Source: Bacteroidales bacterium (GTDB lineage: Bacteria > Bacteroidota > Bacteroidia > Bacteroidales > Muribaculaceae). From it: a stretch of DNA of 64,000 nucleotides. Shown here one piece after another: positions 1 through 9,312 of the stretch. Location of the stretch: assembly GCA_020860515.1 (NCBI GenBank), contig JAJBUG010000039.1:1-64000 (forward strand). The letters run 5' to 3'. The notes under the pieces were generated by a model. It did no database searches and was not told the DNA's origin. It was given only the letters and a program-made list of their open reading frames with translations. Within the stretch, counting starts at the first letter, position 1. Each line of letters begins with the position of its first letter. A program made the translations under genes and the position numbers.

Positions 1-50
1 AACGGCAACGTTGTCAGCCGAGCGGTACTAATAGCCCGACCCCTTTCCTG
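1..50 (+). rRNA. 3' end of 23S rRNA (partial)
   Basis: Sequence gtcagccgagcggtactaatagcccgacc matches the conserved 23S 3' terminal region; a 5S gene follows. Confidence 0.85.
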
Positions 51-72
51 GAGCTGAAGCTCCAAGAAGTGC

Positions 73-119
73 GAAATACGAGTAGAAATACGAAGTACGA
101 AGTACGAAATACTAAATGC
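73..119. repeat. heptamer array (gaaatac-type) in the 23S-5S spacer
   Basis: gaaatac / gaaatac gaagtac gaagtac gaaatac taaatgc in 7-nt phase from 85 to 119. Confidence 0.85.
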
Positions 120-207
120 GAGGCTCGGACAAGAGAGCCGGTTTGGTTAGAAGCTTTCCAAGATGCGCTTCCACCTTACACAGGAAGGGATGGAGAAAGG
201 ATATGTT

Positions 208-228
208 CCCCAATCCCCAATCCCCGAT
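208..228. repeat. heptamer array (ccccaat) in the 23S-5S spacer
   Basis: ccccaat ccccaat ccccgat. Confidence 0.75.
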
Positions 229-243
229 CCTGAAAAAGAGACT

Positions 244-348
<105 letters not shown>

Positions 349-355
349 CCCCTTG

Positions 356-392
356 AAACCCCAAAGATTTAAGTATCTTTGGGGTTTTTTAT
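356..392 (+). terminator. rRNA operon terminator
   Basis: aaaccccaaagat-ttaagt-atctttggggttttttat hairpin plus T-run after 5S. Confidence 0.85.
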
Positions 393-428
393 TTCAATAT
401 AATTTTACCTCACTATAATTTTAACCTT

Positions 429-1370
429 ATGAGAAAACTGATAATCATATTATTATTATTCATAATTATAATGATTCATGGCTATGCTCGAAATGACTGG
501 TATGAATCACCTATAGAGCTTGAACCAGGCCTTACCCTTATAGATACATTAAAGCCAAATGCAGAAAGTGTGCATATCCATGCAAGATTGCAGAGGAAAA
601 ATAAAAAAACTACTGCCTGGGAGCTTCAATGGAATCAGAATAATGATGGCAATTATAATATGGCTATAGTGAATCTGCCTGATCAGCGTGCATTTGATGA
701 TATTTACGTGCCTGATGGTTTAGTTGAAGTGTATGAAGTGAGGGATAACGAAGCTATATTATTGGAAGCGGTTAATTTCCCAGTAGATGACCCTTCGGTA
801 TCACTAAAATTAGTGTACGACGGGGTGTCAGCTCGCTTGTATGCCGGCACCAAAGATCGTACATTGATTGGGCAAGTACCTTACAATGCCTCTAAGGGCG
901 GAGGAGTGGTTGTATCCTTGCAAAGCTCAATGCGTGCCATTCGACTTACTGCAGAGTCTCAAAGCTTTCCCCTGCCTAATTATATAGAATGGGAGAAATA
1001 TAATACTTATGACTATAGTGCAATTCCAATAATTGGAGAGTGGAAATACCTCGACAGAGATATTAATCAATCGTTAGCAAGCTTAGGAGGGAAATATGAT
1101 CTTTTCATAGTTCCTGGCGAAGAGAACTCCTACTACATTATGGTAGATGATGGAGCTAATGTAAATAGGGAGGCTTGGAGCGAAGACCGAATTAAAGGCT
1201 TGCTCAGTCCCAGCGGCTTTCGAGGAAACTATGATTTGATATGGTATGACGCTCTGGGGCGCAGGCTTGATGATGACAATAATGCGCAGCTTAGTGATGA
1301 TGGAGCACTGTTGACATTGTATTTCCCCGTGTACAAATCTCAGATTCGATTTAAGAAAATCCACCCGTAA
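429..1370 (+). CDS. hypothetical exported protein
   Basis: 313-aa ORF with N-terminal hydrophobic signal; no family recognised. Confidence 0.7.
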   Translation: MRKLIIILLLFIIIMIHGYARNDWYESPIELEPGLTLIDTLKPNAESVHIHARLQRKNKKTTAWELQWNQNNDGNYNMAIVNLPDQRAFDDIYVPDGLVEVYEVRDNEAILLEAVNFPVDDPSVSLKLVYDGVSARLYAGTKDRTLIGQVPYNASKGGGVVVSLQSSMRAIRLTAESQSFPLPNYIEWEKYNTYDYSAIPIIGEWKYLDRDINQSLASLGGKYDLFIVPGEENSYYIMVDDGANVNREAWSEDRIKGLLSPSGFRGNYDLIWYDALGRRLDDDNNAQLSDDGALLTLYFPVYKSQIRFKKIHP

Positions 1371-1418
1371 GCATAAAAAATGCAGCCACCGATTCATCGA
1401 TGGCTGCATTTTTTATGC
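1371..1418. terminator. bidirectional terminator between convergent genes
   Basis: gcataaaaaatgcagcca ... tggctgcattttttatgc, 18-bp perfect stem with A/T runs. Confidence 0.9.
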
Positions 1419-1427
1419 CTACGGGCG

Positions 1428-4400
1428 CTATCGTATGATAACTTTTGCGGCAGTTCCCTGGGTTGCTATCAAGTAGGCTCCAGCAGCTGGTGCTGCAAAG
1501 GTGGCTACTCCGTCAGACCCCGCAGTGGCAATCGCTACTGTGGCTCCTGCGGGAGATAGCAGCATGAATTGACTCTTTGGTACAGCTCCGTTTATGTAGA
1601 TCTGGTGTCTATCAATCGTAATCTTAAGTCGGTCGGAATCATTAAGGATTGACGATAGGCCATTAACGCTAAGTGGCTCCGTGAAGAGTGTCAGTTTGGG
1701 GAAAACTTCATTGGTAAGCATGCCTACCAGTTCATTGCACTCCTGGAAGAAGGTGCTAATGCCATCATCTATGGCATAATCCTCATCCAGAATCAATTCT
1801 TCGCCCTCCCAGGCTTCGTCTTCTTCGTTGTATGTGGGCTTTCCAATCCACCAGCGATAGGTAGTGGGTGTATCCTCTACCCACGCTTGAGAGGACAGAT
1901 CCACCACATTCCCTTCAGCCACGGCGTGGATGTCGGCTTGATCGGAATAATTGTAGATAGCCCACGAGTCTTGAGGCAGAGGGAGGGTGGCCAGGTCAAA
2001 CTCATTGTGATCAAGGCCAAGATAGCGGATGCGGCTGAGGCCATCAAGATTGATCAAGCTGAGATTATTGCCATTCAAACCTATGTTTTCAAGCCCAGGG
2101 CAAGTAGTCAGGTCGATCTCCTTAAGCTTATTGTTCTCTAAGTAAAGTTGCCACAGGCTGTTGTTATTGCCGAGTGAGACTTGGGTGATTTGGTTGTTGG
2201 CGGCTCCGAATGATTGCATCTTTGGATTGGCTGTAAGATCAACCGATTTCAGCCAATTCTCAGCCAGGTTTGCCATCCACAGGTTGGGATATCGGCTAAG
2301 GTCAAACTCGGTGATTGCATTGTCCTGAAGCGATAATTCACCAAGGTCTGCCTGGGGCATTATCAGATCAGATTCAATAAGTCCCGCACTGTTAAGAGCG
2401 AGCATTGTAAGGCTTGTAAGCCTGGATCCATCAAATGAATCGAGCAGCGCATTGGTCATGCTGAACACGGTAATCTTATTATCTTCATCGTAGCTATATA
2501 CCTTTACCTCGGCCCCCTCATAAGTGGTTGCCTCAAAGAGAGTATAGGTAGTGGTGAGTTCGTAGCTCTCAAATGCTGAGCCATCGCCAGCCCAGTCGAT
2601 GAAAATCATAGTAGGTTCGCTGGCTGTTAGCGACAGGCTTACTGTCTGGTCAGCTACTGAGGTCACAAAAGTGGCAGCCACATGAGTGGGCATTTCCATG
2701 GCCTTGATTATGCTTGTGCGCAGAGCGTTATCGCCTGTGAACTCAGGAAAGGCAGGATGCTTTATTTCACAGTATATCTCGCCTACATTGTAATCAAGGA
2801 ATGTGCACACGCCTTGGTCGCAGTTTACTTGGTCGCTGGTTAGTTGGGTGCCATTGACCGAGTACCAGTCAAAAGTAGGATATTCACCATTAATCTCAAC
2901 ATATTGGTTCGACAAATTGATGCTTGGTGCCATTGTGGGAATTCGGATCAAAGCTTGGGGCGCATAAATATAATGCTCTGTGTCGAGTGGATAATAGGGG
3001 AGTGTGGCGTAGGTAAACTGGTTGTCGTTAATGATAAGGGTCTGTATTGCATCAGTCTCAGGTGCCACGTATTCATTGATGCGGTTATGGCTGGCATCGC
3101 AATAGAGCAGAGATTCGCAATAGCCTAAGCGCAGAAGTTCGAGGTCGTTGTAGCTTAGGTCAAGGTAAGTAATGGCTGAGCAATCGGTGAGGTCAATTGC
3201 CGCGAGGACATTGTGACTTAGGTCGAGATGCTGCATGGCACCGGGATTCTCAGGAAGAGCCAGCGAGGCAATCTGGTTGCCGCTAAGGTCGATATAGGTA
3301 AGGAGATTCTTGCCATAGCTGGTGTTGTTGCCCACAAGTGAGAAATCCGCTAAGTTATTCCCGTTGAGGACTAAGCTGCGCAGGCATCGATTCCATTCGA
3401 GATTCAGAGTGGTGAGCTCAGTGCCCACGAGGCTAAGGCTTTCCATTTGTTTGGCTGCTGTGAAGTCGGCACTGGTCAGAGGCACTGATTCCATTGAGAA
3501 GGCTGTCACGATGTCGCCCTCTGGCACATAAACGCGCACTTCGCCATGGTTGGTCTGCTTGCCTGTCACAAGAGAGCCATCTTCGCTGGTCACATCAAAA
3601 GCAACCATTTCTCCATTGCCAAAGTCAACCATTACACTCTTAGAATTGTCGACAGAAGCATCGCGTACGCCAATCTTGAAGTTGAATTCTTTGCCTACTT
3701 CAATAGCTGGCATAAAACTAATTTTTAGGTCGGGTGCGCCATATTCTGCCTCGTCCTTTACTTTGAATTTTGAAGTCTGCAGTGTGATGCCATCAAACAA
3801 AGTGTTGTAAAATGCCACGTACACGCTATCCTCTACAGCTTTGTTGATCCAAACCTTGCCATTTTCGTAGGTAAAATACGACGCATCGAGTTCTTCGCCT
3901 CCGAAAGGGTCAGTGTCAGACACTGCAAACACTGTAGCATAGGTGTCGCCACCTTCGCGCAGCACCTTGTCGCTTAGGTCGATTTCAGTGCCTATAAGAT
4001 AGTTTGCAGGCACAGGGATGGCCCTTTGCTTGTATTCGTACTCTGTCCAATATCCTGGGTTGATAGGCAGTGTGGCAAAGGTGAAGTAATTGTTTTCAAG
4101 TCTAACGCTTGTGAGATTTTCATTCTTCAAGAGGTCGATTTCGGTGAGAAGATTGTCCTGAAGCCATAGGTGATTTAATGCATGATTCTTGCTGACGTTG
4201 ATGCTGGTAAGATTGTTGCTGGCGGCAAACAGATAGTAAAGGTCGGGGCAATGGCTCAGATCAAGGCTGGTAAGCTTTACATCTGGATTGTACACGCCCG
4301 ACATGTGATTGCAATATAGTTGCTGCAACTTGGTGCATGAACTGAGATCAATCTCCTTGATGGCTGTGTCGCTTATATTAAGGATTATCAGCTCAGGATT

Positions 4401-5075
4401 TCCGCTGAGGTCGAGTTCGCTTACATTGGTCGAGTCGATGCTTAGCTGCACCAGCTGAGGGCATCCCCTGGGGTCGAGGCGCGTAAGCGTAGGGTTGCTC
4501 ATGGCATCTAATGAGAGCAGGGCCGGATAGTCGCGCAGGTCAAAGCTTGGATCCAGATTGTCAATGATGGCAATCCCTAAGATTGAGAGATAAGGTTTGT
4601 TGCCTCCAACCTTGAGCGGCTCCACATTGAAGGGATTGTCGGTAAGGTAGAGAGCTATAAGGTTGGAAAACTCGCTTAGATCAAGAGCCTCAAGTTCATT
4701 GTGCTCGAGAGTAAGCACAGCCATTGACTGAGGATCTGCAAACTCAATAGTGCGAATATAGCAACCATCGCCATTGAAATAGTCAATGGTGCCCTCGGAC
4801 CCATATATATCCACCTTTCCAGCCGAAGACACGGAGCATGGAATCGAGATGCCATCGTCGATGCCTGTTGAGCCAGCTGGCACCTCGTAGGCTACTGGCC
4901 CATATCCGCAGTCCACCTCCACGGTGCCTCCGTTGGCTCCGGCAAGCACCAAGGTAAATGCATTGTCGGCTTCGTAAGTTTCATAGATGCTTGTGGTGAA
5001 AGAAATCAAGGGCTGGTCGGCCCATGATGCCACGGCTGCCACCACGGCAGCCAAACTAAGGTAAAGTCTTCTCAT
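1428..5075 (-). CDS. secreted leucine-rich-repeat protein, probable T9SS cargo
   Basis: 1215 aa with signal peptide; many LxxLxLSxNxLxxLDLS-type LRRs; C-terminal beta-rich tail ending AAGAYLIATQGTAAKVIIR resembles a T9SS sorting domain. Confidence 0.85.
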   Translation of the reverse strand: MRRLYLSLAAVVAAVASWADQPLISFTTSIYETYEADNAFTLVLAGANGGTVEVDCGYGPVAYEVPAGSTGIDDGISIPCSVSSAGKVDIYGSEGTIDYFNGDGCYIRTIEFADPQSMAVLTLEHNELEALDLSEFSNLIALYLTDNPFNVEPLKVGGNKPYLSILGIAIIDNLDPSFDLRDYPALLSLDAMSNPTLTRLDPRGCPQLVQLSIDSTNVSELDLSGNPELIILNISDTAIKEIDLSSCTKLQQLYCNHMSGVYNPDVKLTSLDLSHCPDLYYLFAASNNLTSINVSKNHALNHLWLQDNLLTEIDLLKNENLTSVRLENNYFTFATLPINPGYWTEYEYKQRAIPVPANYLIGTEIDLSDKVLREGGDTYATVFAVSDTDPFGGEELDASYFTYENGKVWINKAVEDSVYVAFYNTLFDGITLQTSKFKVKDEAEYGAPDLKISFMPAIEVGKEFNFKIGVRDASVDNSKSVMVDFGNGEMVAFDVTSEDGSLVTGKQTNHGEVRVYVPEGDIVTAFSMESVPLTSADFTAAKQMESLSLVGTELTTLNLEWNRCLRSLVLNGNNLADFSLVGNNTSYGKNLLTYIDLSGNQIASLALPENPGAMQHLDLSHNVLAAIDLTDCSAITYLDLSYNDLELLRLGYCESLLYCDASHNRINEYVAPETDAIQTLIINDNQFTYATLPYYPLDTEHYIYAPQALIRIPTMAPSINLSNQYVEINGEYPTFDWYSVNGTQLTSDQVNCDQGVCTFLDYNVGEIYCEIKHPAFPEFTGDNALRTSIIKAMEMPTHVAATFVTSVADQTVSLSLTASEPTMIFIDWAGDGSAFESYELTTTYTLFEATTYEGAEVKVYSYDEDNKITVFSMTNALLDSFDGSRLTSLTMLALNSAGLIESDLIMPQADLGELSLQDNAITEFDLSRYPNLWMANLAENWLKSVDLTANPKMQSFGAANNQITQVSLGNNNSLWQLYLENNKLKEIDLTTCPGLENIGLNGNNLSLINLDGLSRIRYLGLDHNEFDLATLPLPQDSWAIYNYSDQADIHAVAEGNVVDLSSQAWVEDTPTTYRWWIGKPTYNEEDEAWEGEELILDEDYAIDDGISTFFQECNELVGMLTNEVFPKLTLFTEPLSVNGLSSILNDSDRLKITIDRHQIYINGAVPKSQFMLLSPAGATVAIATAGSDGVATFAAPAAGAYLIATQGTAAKVIIR

Positions 5076-5249
5076 ACGTGTAATATCATGGTTTTGTGCA
5101 CAAAATTAAGGAAAAAGTTTCAACTCTACAAATAAATGTAAACAAACCTTGCCGCCGATGGCACATTTTGTGTAGTTTATGGGACGATTAATACCTATAA
5201 TCGAAACGGATTAAAACATTTTTGTAACATGGGAATGAATTATTTGACG

Positions 5250-5257
5250 TAACTTTG
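5250..5257 (+). promoter_or_regulatory. Bacteroidetes -7 box (TAACTTTG) for the GH31 gene
   Basis: TAnnTTTG motif upstream of the ATG at 5291. Confidence 0.6.
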
Positions 5258-5290
5258 CAACAGAAAATTCTACACAAAAATCAGTATCGC

Positions 5291-7735
5291 ATGAAAGATC
5301 AAATTGCTTTGTCATTGATGGTAGCTGCCTCAGCTCTTTGGGGTTCAGCTCAGGTGCAACGCACCGACCATGGCTTCCGCTTTCCCGCCAATGGCGCTCA
5401 GGTGGAGGTCGAGTTCTACAATCCGGAAATCGTGCGCGTGACCAAAGTGCCCGATGGCATGAATTATTCCAATCCTGGAATAGTAATCACTATGGAGCCT
5501 AAAGAGACCAAAATAAAATACACTGAGACGGCACGGACCATGACAGCAGCCACGTCGGCTCTCACTCTTACTGCAGATCTTGCAAGCGGTAACATCACCT
5601 TTGCTACTCCTAAAGGGGTGGAATTGATGACAGCCGGAGCCACTTCATTCACGCCTATGAATGATGGTCCTAAGAAGAGTTACCAAGTAAGTCAAGTTTT
5701 TCGCCTTGATGCCGACGAGTCGATTTATGGCTTAGGACTTTTGCAAAATCTTAAGCTCTCGCAGCGTGGTGAGTATCGCACTCTGCGCACTGGCAACTGC
5801 GAAGATGGAGTGCCATTCTTCCAATCAATAAAAGGCTATGGGGTATACTGGGACAATTATTCTCCCATTGATATTCGCGATGATGGCAACAATGTGACCC
5901 TGATTGCTGAGACGGGCGATGCAGTGGATTATTATTTTATGTACGGAGGGAATGCCGACGGCGTAATCAGCTGCGTGCGCGAACTCACTGGCGATGTGCC
6001 TATGGCACCGCTGTGGACATTCGGCTTCATGCAGAGCCGAGAACGCTACAAAACACAGAATGAGATTGTGGCCGTGCTCAATCGTTATCGCAAGGATGGC
6101 GTGCCTATCGACTGTATGATTCAGGACTGGCAGTACTGGGGCAACAACTATCTGTGGAACTCTATGGACTTCCTCAATGAGACCTTCTCAGATCCCAAAG
6201 CAATGATGGACAGCATTCATGGGCAAAATGCCAAGTGTATGATTTCGATTTGGCAATCCTTCGGTCCCCAGACCAAGCCTTATCGTGAGCTCGATGCGAA
6301 GGGTTATCTCTTCGATTTTGAAACATGGCCAAGTTCGGGCATCTCTCACATGTGGCCTCCACGCATGGATTATGCAAGCGGCGTGAGAGTTTACGATCCC
6401 TATTGCGAAGAATCACGCGATATTTATTGGAACAATCTCCGCCGCCTTTACGACTATGGCCTCGATGGATGGTGGATGGACAGCACTGAGCCAGACTGCT
6501 TCAATGCCTCAAAGGAGCATTATGATCACATGACATCGGCTGGCAAGACCTATCGCAGCCTTGTGAATGCCTTCCCGATCCAATGCGTAGAGGGTGTCTA
6601 TGACCACCAGCGCGCCACAAGCGACAGCACTCGCGCATTCATCCTCACTCGTTCGGTCAGCTTTGGTCAGCAGCGCACTGGTGCTAACACATGGAGCGGC
6701 GATGTGGTATCCACCTGGGATATGCTGCGCAAGCAGATTCCCTGCGGCCTCAATTATTCATTGATGGGCAATCCAAACTATAATAGCGACCTTGGAGGTT
6801 TCTTCTCGGGCTCTTACAATGGTTCTTATCAGGGCAAGCCGGGTTATGAGAATCCAGCATTCCACGAGCTGTATGTGCGCTGGATGCAACATGGCGTGTT
6901 CTATCCAATGATGCGTAGCCATGGAGCCGACACACCGCGTGAACTTTATCTCTATGGCAAGCCTGGCGAGCCAGTATATGACGCATTGCTCGGCTCGGTA
7001 AAGCTCCGCTATCAGCTCCTGCCTTACCTCTATTCTACCGCTTGGCAGGTTAGCAAAAATCGCGACACATTTATGCGTGCCTTGCTTATGGACTTCCCCA
7101 ACGACCCCGAGGCTGTAGCAAGCAAGAACTCATATATGTTCGGTCGCAATTTGCTTACCACTCCTGTGATCGATCCTTATTATACTCCTGAGGTTGTGCG
7201 CAACGATGCCGATGCTAACGCTGGCTGGGACAGCAACACTGGTCGCACCACGCTTGACATGGGCGAGGTTGACTTCAGCAAACCTATCACGCATAAGGCT
7301 TATCTGCCTGCTGGCGCTAAGTGGTATTATTTCCACAATAATCAGGCTTACGATGGAGGCCAGACAGTGGAGCTTGTGCTTCCATTCACCGAGGTTCCCT
7401 TCTTTGTAAAGGCTGGCGCAATCTTGCCTATTGGCCCTGATGTGCAGTACACCAGTGAAAAGCCTTGGGATGATCTTGAAATCCGCGTGTATCCTGGCGC
7501 TGATGGAGAATTCACACTCTATGAGGATGCTGGCGATGGCTACAACTACGAGAAGGGTGAATACACTGAGATTACCTTCAAATGGAATGATCGCACACGC
7601 CGCCTCACAGTGGCCGATCGCAGTGGAGCATATCCTGGCATGTTGCAAGGTCGCAATTTCCGCGTCCGCGTGATGGACAATGGCAAAGAAGCTAACATCG
7701 CCTATTCCGGCAAAAAGAAATCCATTATCCTTTAA
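5291..7735 (+). CDS. glycoside hydrolase family 31 protein (alpha-glucosidase/alpha-xylosidase-like)
   Basis: GH31 features: FGFMQSRERYKTQNEI, DCMIQDWQYWG, DGWWMDSTEPD, RWMQHGVFYPMMRSHG. The TTG start at 5255 overlaps the -7 box, so the ATG at 5291 is preferred. Confidence 0.92.
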   Translation: MKDQIALSLMVAASALWGSAQVQRTDHGFRFPANGAQVEVEFYNPEIVRVTKVPDGMNYSNPGIVITMEPKETKIKYTETARTMTAATSALTLTADLASGNITFATPKGVELMTAGATSFTPMNDGPKKSYQVSQVFRLDADESIYGLGLLQNLKLSQRGEYRTLRTGNCEDGVPFFQSIKGYGVYWDNYSPIDIRDDGNNVTLIAETGDAVDYYFMYGGNADGVISCVRELTGDVPMAPLWTFGFMQSRERYKTQNEIVAVLNRYRKDGVPIDCMIQDWQYWGNNYLWNSMDFLNETFSDPKAMMDSIHGQNAKCMISIWQSFGPQTKPYRELDAKGYLFDFETWPSSGISHMWPPRMDYASGVRVYDPYCEESRDIYWNNLRRLYDYGLDGWWMDSTEPDCFNASKEHYDHMTSAGKTYRSLVNAFPIQCVEGVYDHQRATSDSTRAFILTRSVSFGQQRTGANTWSGDVVSTWDMLRKQIPCGLNYSLMGNPNYNSDLGGFFSGSYNGSYQGKPGYENPAFHELYVRWMQHGVFYPMMRSHGADTPRELYLYGKPGEPVYDALLGSVKLRYQLLPYLYSTAWQVSKNRDTFMRALLMDFPNDPEAVASKNSYMFGRNLLTTPVIDPYYTPEVVRNDADANAGWDSNTGRTTLDMGEVDFSKPITHKAYLPAGAKWYYFHNNQAYDGGQTVELVLPFTEVPFFVKAGAILPIGPDVQYTSEKPWDDLEIRVYPGADGEFTLYEDAGDGYNYEKGEYTEITFKWNDRTRRLTVADRSGAYPGMLQGRNFRVRVMDNGKEANIAYSGKKKSIIL

Positions 7736-7740
7736 GGACG

Positions 7741-7880
7741 AGAATCAAATAAAATACGAGATTTAGGAAAATACGAGAATCAACGAATAAACGAGAATCA
7801 ACGAAAAGAGAAATTCGTTGATTCTCGTCAAAATTGAATAGTCAAATTCGTTGATTTTCGTTTATTCGTTGATTCTCGTC
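7741..7880. repeat. long intergenic inverted repeat with internal 18-nt units
   Basis: 7773-7805 acgagaatcaacgaataaacgagaatcaacgaa pairs with 7847-7879 (33 nt, 1 mismatch); another partial inverted copy at 7814-7828. Confidence 0.9.
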
Positions 7881-7923
7881 AAAAATTTCGTCTGAATTTC
7901 GTTGGTAGTTTCGGGAAAAAGTA

Positions 7924-7931
7924 GTAACTTT
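7924..7931 (+). promoter_or_regulatory. -7 box (TAACTTTG) for tRNA-Gly
   Basis: gtagtaactttgctatatg about 14 nt before the tRNA. Confidence 0.6.
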
Positions 7932-7944
7932 GCTATATGAAATC

Positions 7945-8017
7945 GCGGTAGTGGCTCAGTTGGTAGAGCATTGGCTTCCCAAGCCGAGGGTCGCGGGTTC
8001 GAGCCCCGTCTACCGCT
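7945..8017 (+). tRNA. tRNA-Gly (anticodon CCC)
   Basis: Cloverleaf: GCGGTAG...CTACCGC acceptor, GCTC...GAGC D arm, TTGGC-TTCCCAA-GCCGA anticodon arm, CGGGTTCGAGCCCCG T arm. Confidence 0.93.
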
Positions 8018-8023
8018 CATCTA

Positions 8024-8064
8024 CCCAACTGGTGGATTAATCCACCGGTTGGGTTTCTTTCTTT
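8024..8064 (+). terminator. terminator after tRNA-Gly
   Basis: cccaactggtggattaatccaccggttgggtttctttcttttt. Confidence 0.8.
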
Positions 8065-8379
8065 TTGGCATAAAAGTCGCTGAGGACGCCAAAGGCAGCT
8101 TTCCCAGTCGCCAGGCACATTCAGGGTCTCCAGGTCACAGAAATCATACTCGGCATGTTCGTAACCGGATTGTGGCTGATAGTTTTTGAAAAATCCATTG
8201 CTGGTTTCGTTCATGCGATAGTCATAGTATCCGGTTTCAATCGGATCTACAATCGTCTGCCATGTGCCATTTAGCATCACATGGTCGCGCGCATAAGCAT
8301 TCTGCAGGATTCTTGGCGATTCTGCATGCATGACCACAATGTAGATGGCCAGCATCAAAGCGAGGGTGAAACGTTTCAT
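8065..8379 (-). pseudogene. truncated N-terminal fragment of a glycoside hydrolase family 2-type protein
   Basis: Signal peptide then LNGTWQTIVDPIETGYYDYR...LNVPGDWES, a GH2 sugar-binding-domain N-terminus; homology ends and the frame runs into the tRNA terminator. Confidence 0.75.
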
Positions 8380-8520
8380 GAGAATTTGATTGATTTAGTT
8401 TTCCACTGCAAAGTTAATATTTTTTATTTGAAAAATTCTCATTTAAGCATCACTTTGTGTGCCATATCGAAAACCTTCAGTAGTTATCCTCACAAAGGAG
8501 ATCTCAACTCACCAGATTCA

Positions 8521-8589
8521 TTTTTGAGCCGAAAACTGACCAAAATCGGATATTCAGTCCCCGATTTTGGTCAGTTTTCGGCTCAAAAA
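8521..8589. repeat. perfect 29-bp hairpin with 11-nt loop
   Basis: tttttgagccgaaaactgaccaaaatcgg / atattcagtcc / ccgattttggtcagttttcggctcaaaaa. Confidence 0.95.
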
Positions 8590-8709
8590 TTTGGAAGAAT
8601 GATGATAAATGATTATATTTGCTAAGTGATTTAACTTGAAATTGATGCCGTTAGAATATAGTTAAAATGAAAGAATGGACATTCTAAGGAGAGAATTAAA
8701 TGAGATATA

Positions 8710-9231
8710 TTGTCAGCAACAGCTTGGGGAAGAATGCCTTTCCGAGAGATTGCTTTCTTCGGCTTTAGTCAGCAGTCCACTTTCAGTTGGCCCAGTGCTA
8801 CGGTATATTTCCTTATCACTGACCGTTTTGTCAATGGCGACACAAGCAACGACCAAAACTATAGGCGAATCAATGATTATGGGGAAGAGCGGCTCAATGC
8901 TGCTACCTTCCATGGTGGTGATCTCAAGGGTATTCTTCAAAAAGTAAATGAAGGGTATTTTGACTCTTTAGGAGTAAATGCAGTATGGATGACAGATGTT
9001 TTTGAGCAAATACATGGTTGGCAACCAGGAAGCGGGAGTGCAGTTAATGACTTTCCTTTAATAATTCGAGTGAAACCTATCCCAAACGAACCAATTAAAG
9101 TGGCTCCTTTTTTCTCTGATGGTATCATCCTGGTTGATTTATATACTGGTCAACAGGCAAAGGTAGAAAGGGGCATAGTGAAATTCCCATCATTTCAAAA
9201 CCAAGTTGCTATATTTGGAAGAGATAAGTAA
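8710..9231 (+). pseudogene. degraded alpha-amylase (GH13) remnant with internal deletion
   Basis: ATVYFLITDRFVNGDTSND...GGDLKGILQKVNEGYFDSLGVNAVWMTDVFEQIHGW is GH13 N-terminal; it then jumps to a tail-like DLYTGQQAKVERGIVKFPSF segment without the catalytic barrel. Confidence 0.75.
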
Positions 9232-9312
9232 ATTTGGCCCTGTGAGTAACATTGGATAAGGAGATATTTAATAATTTTGCAGTAGTAAAACCAATAAATC
9301 AAATACTGCGAT

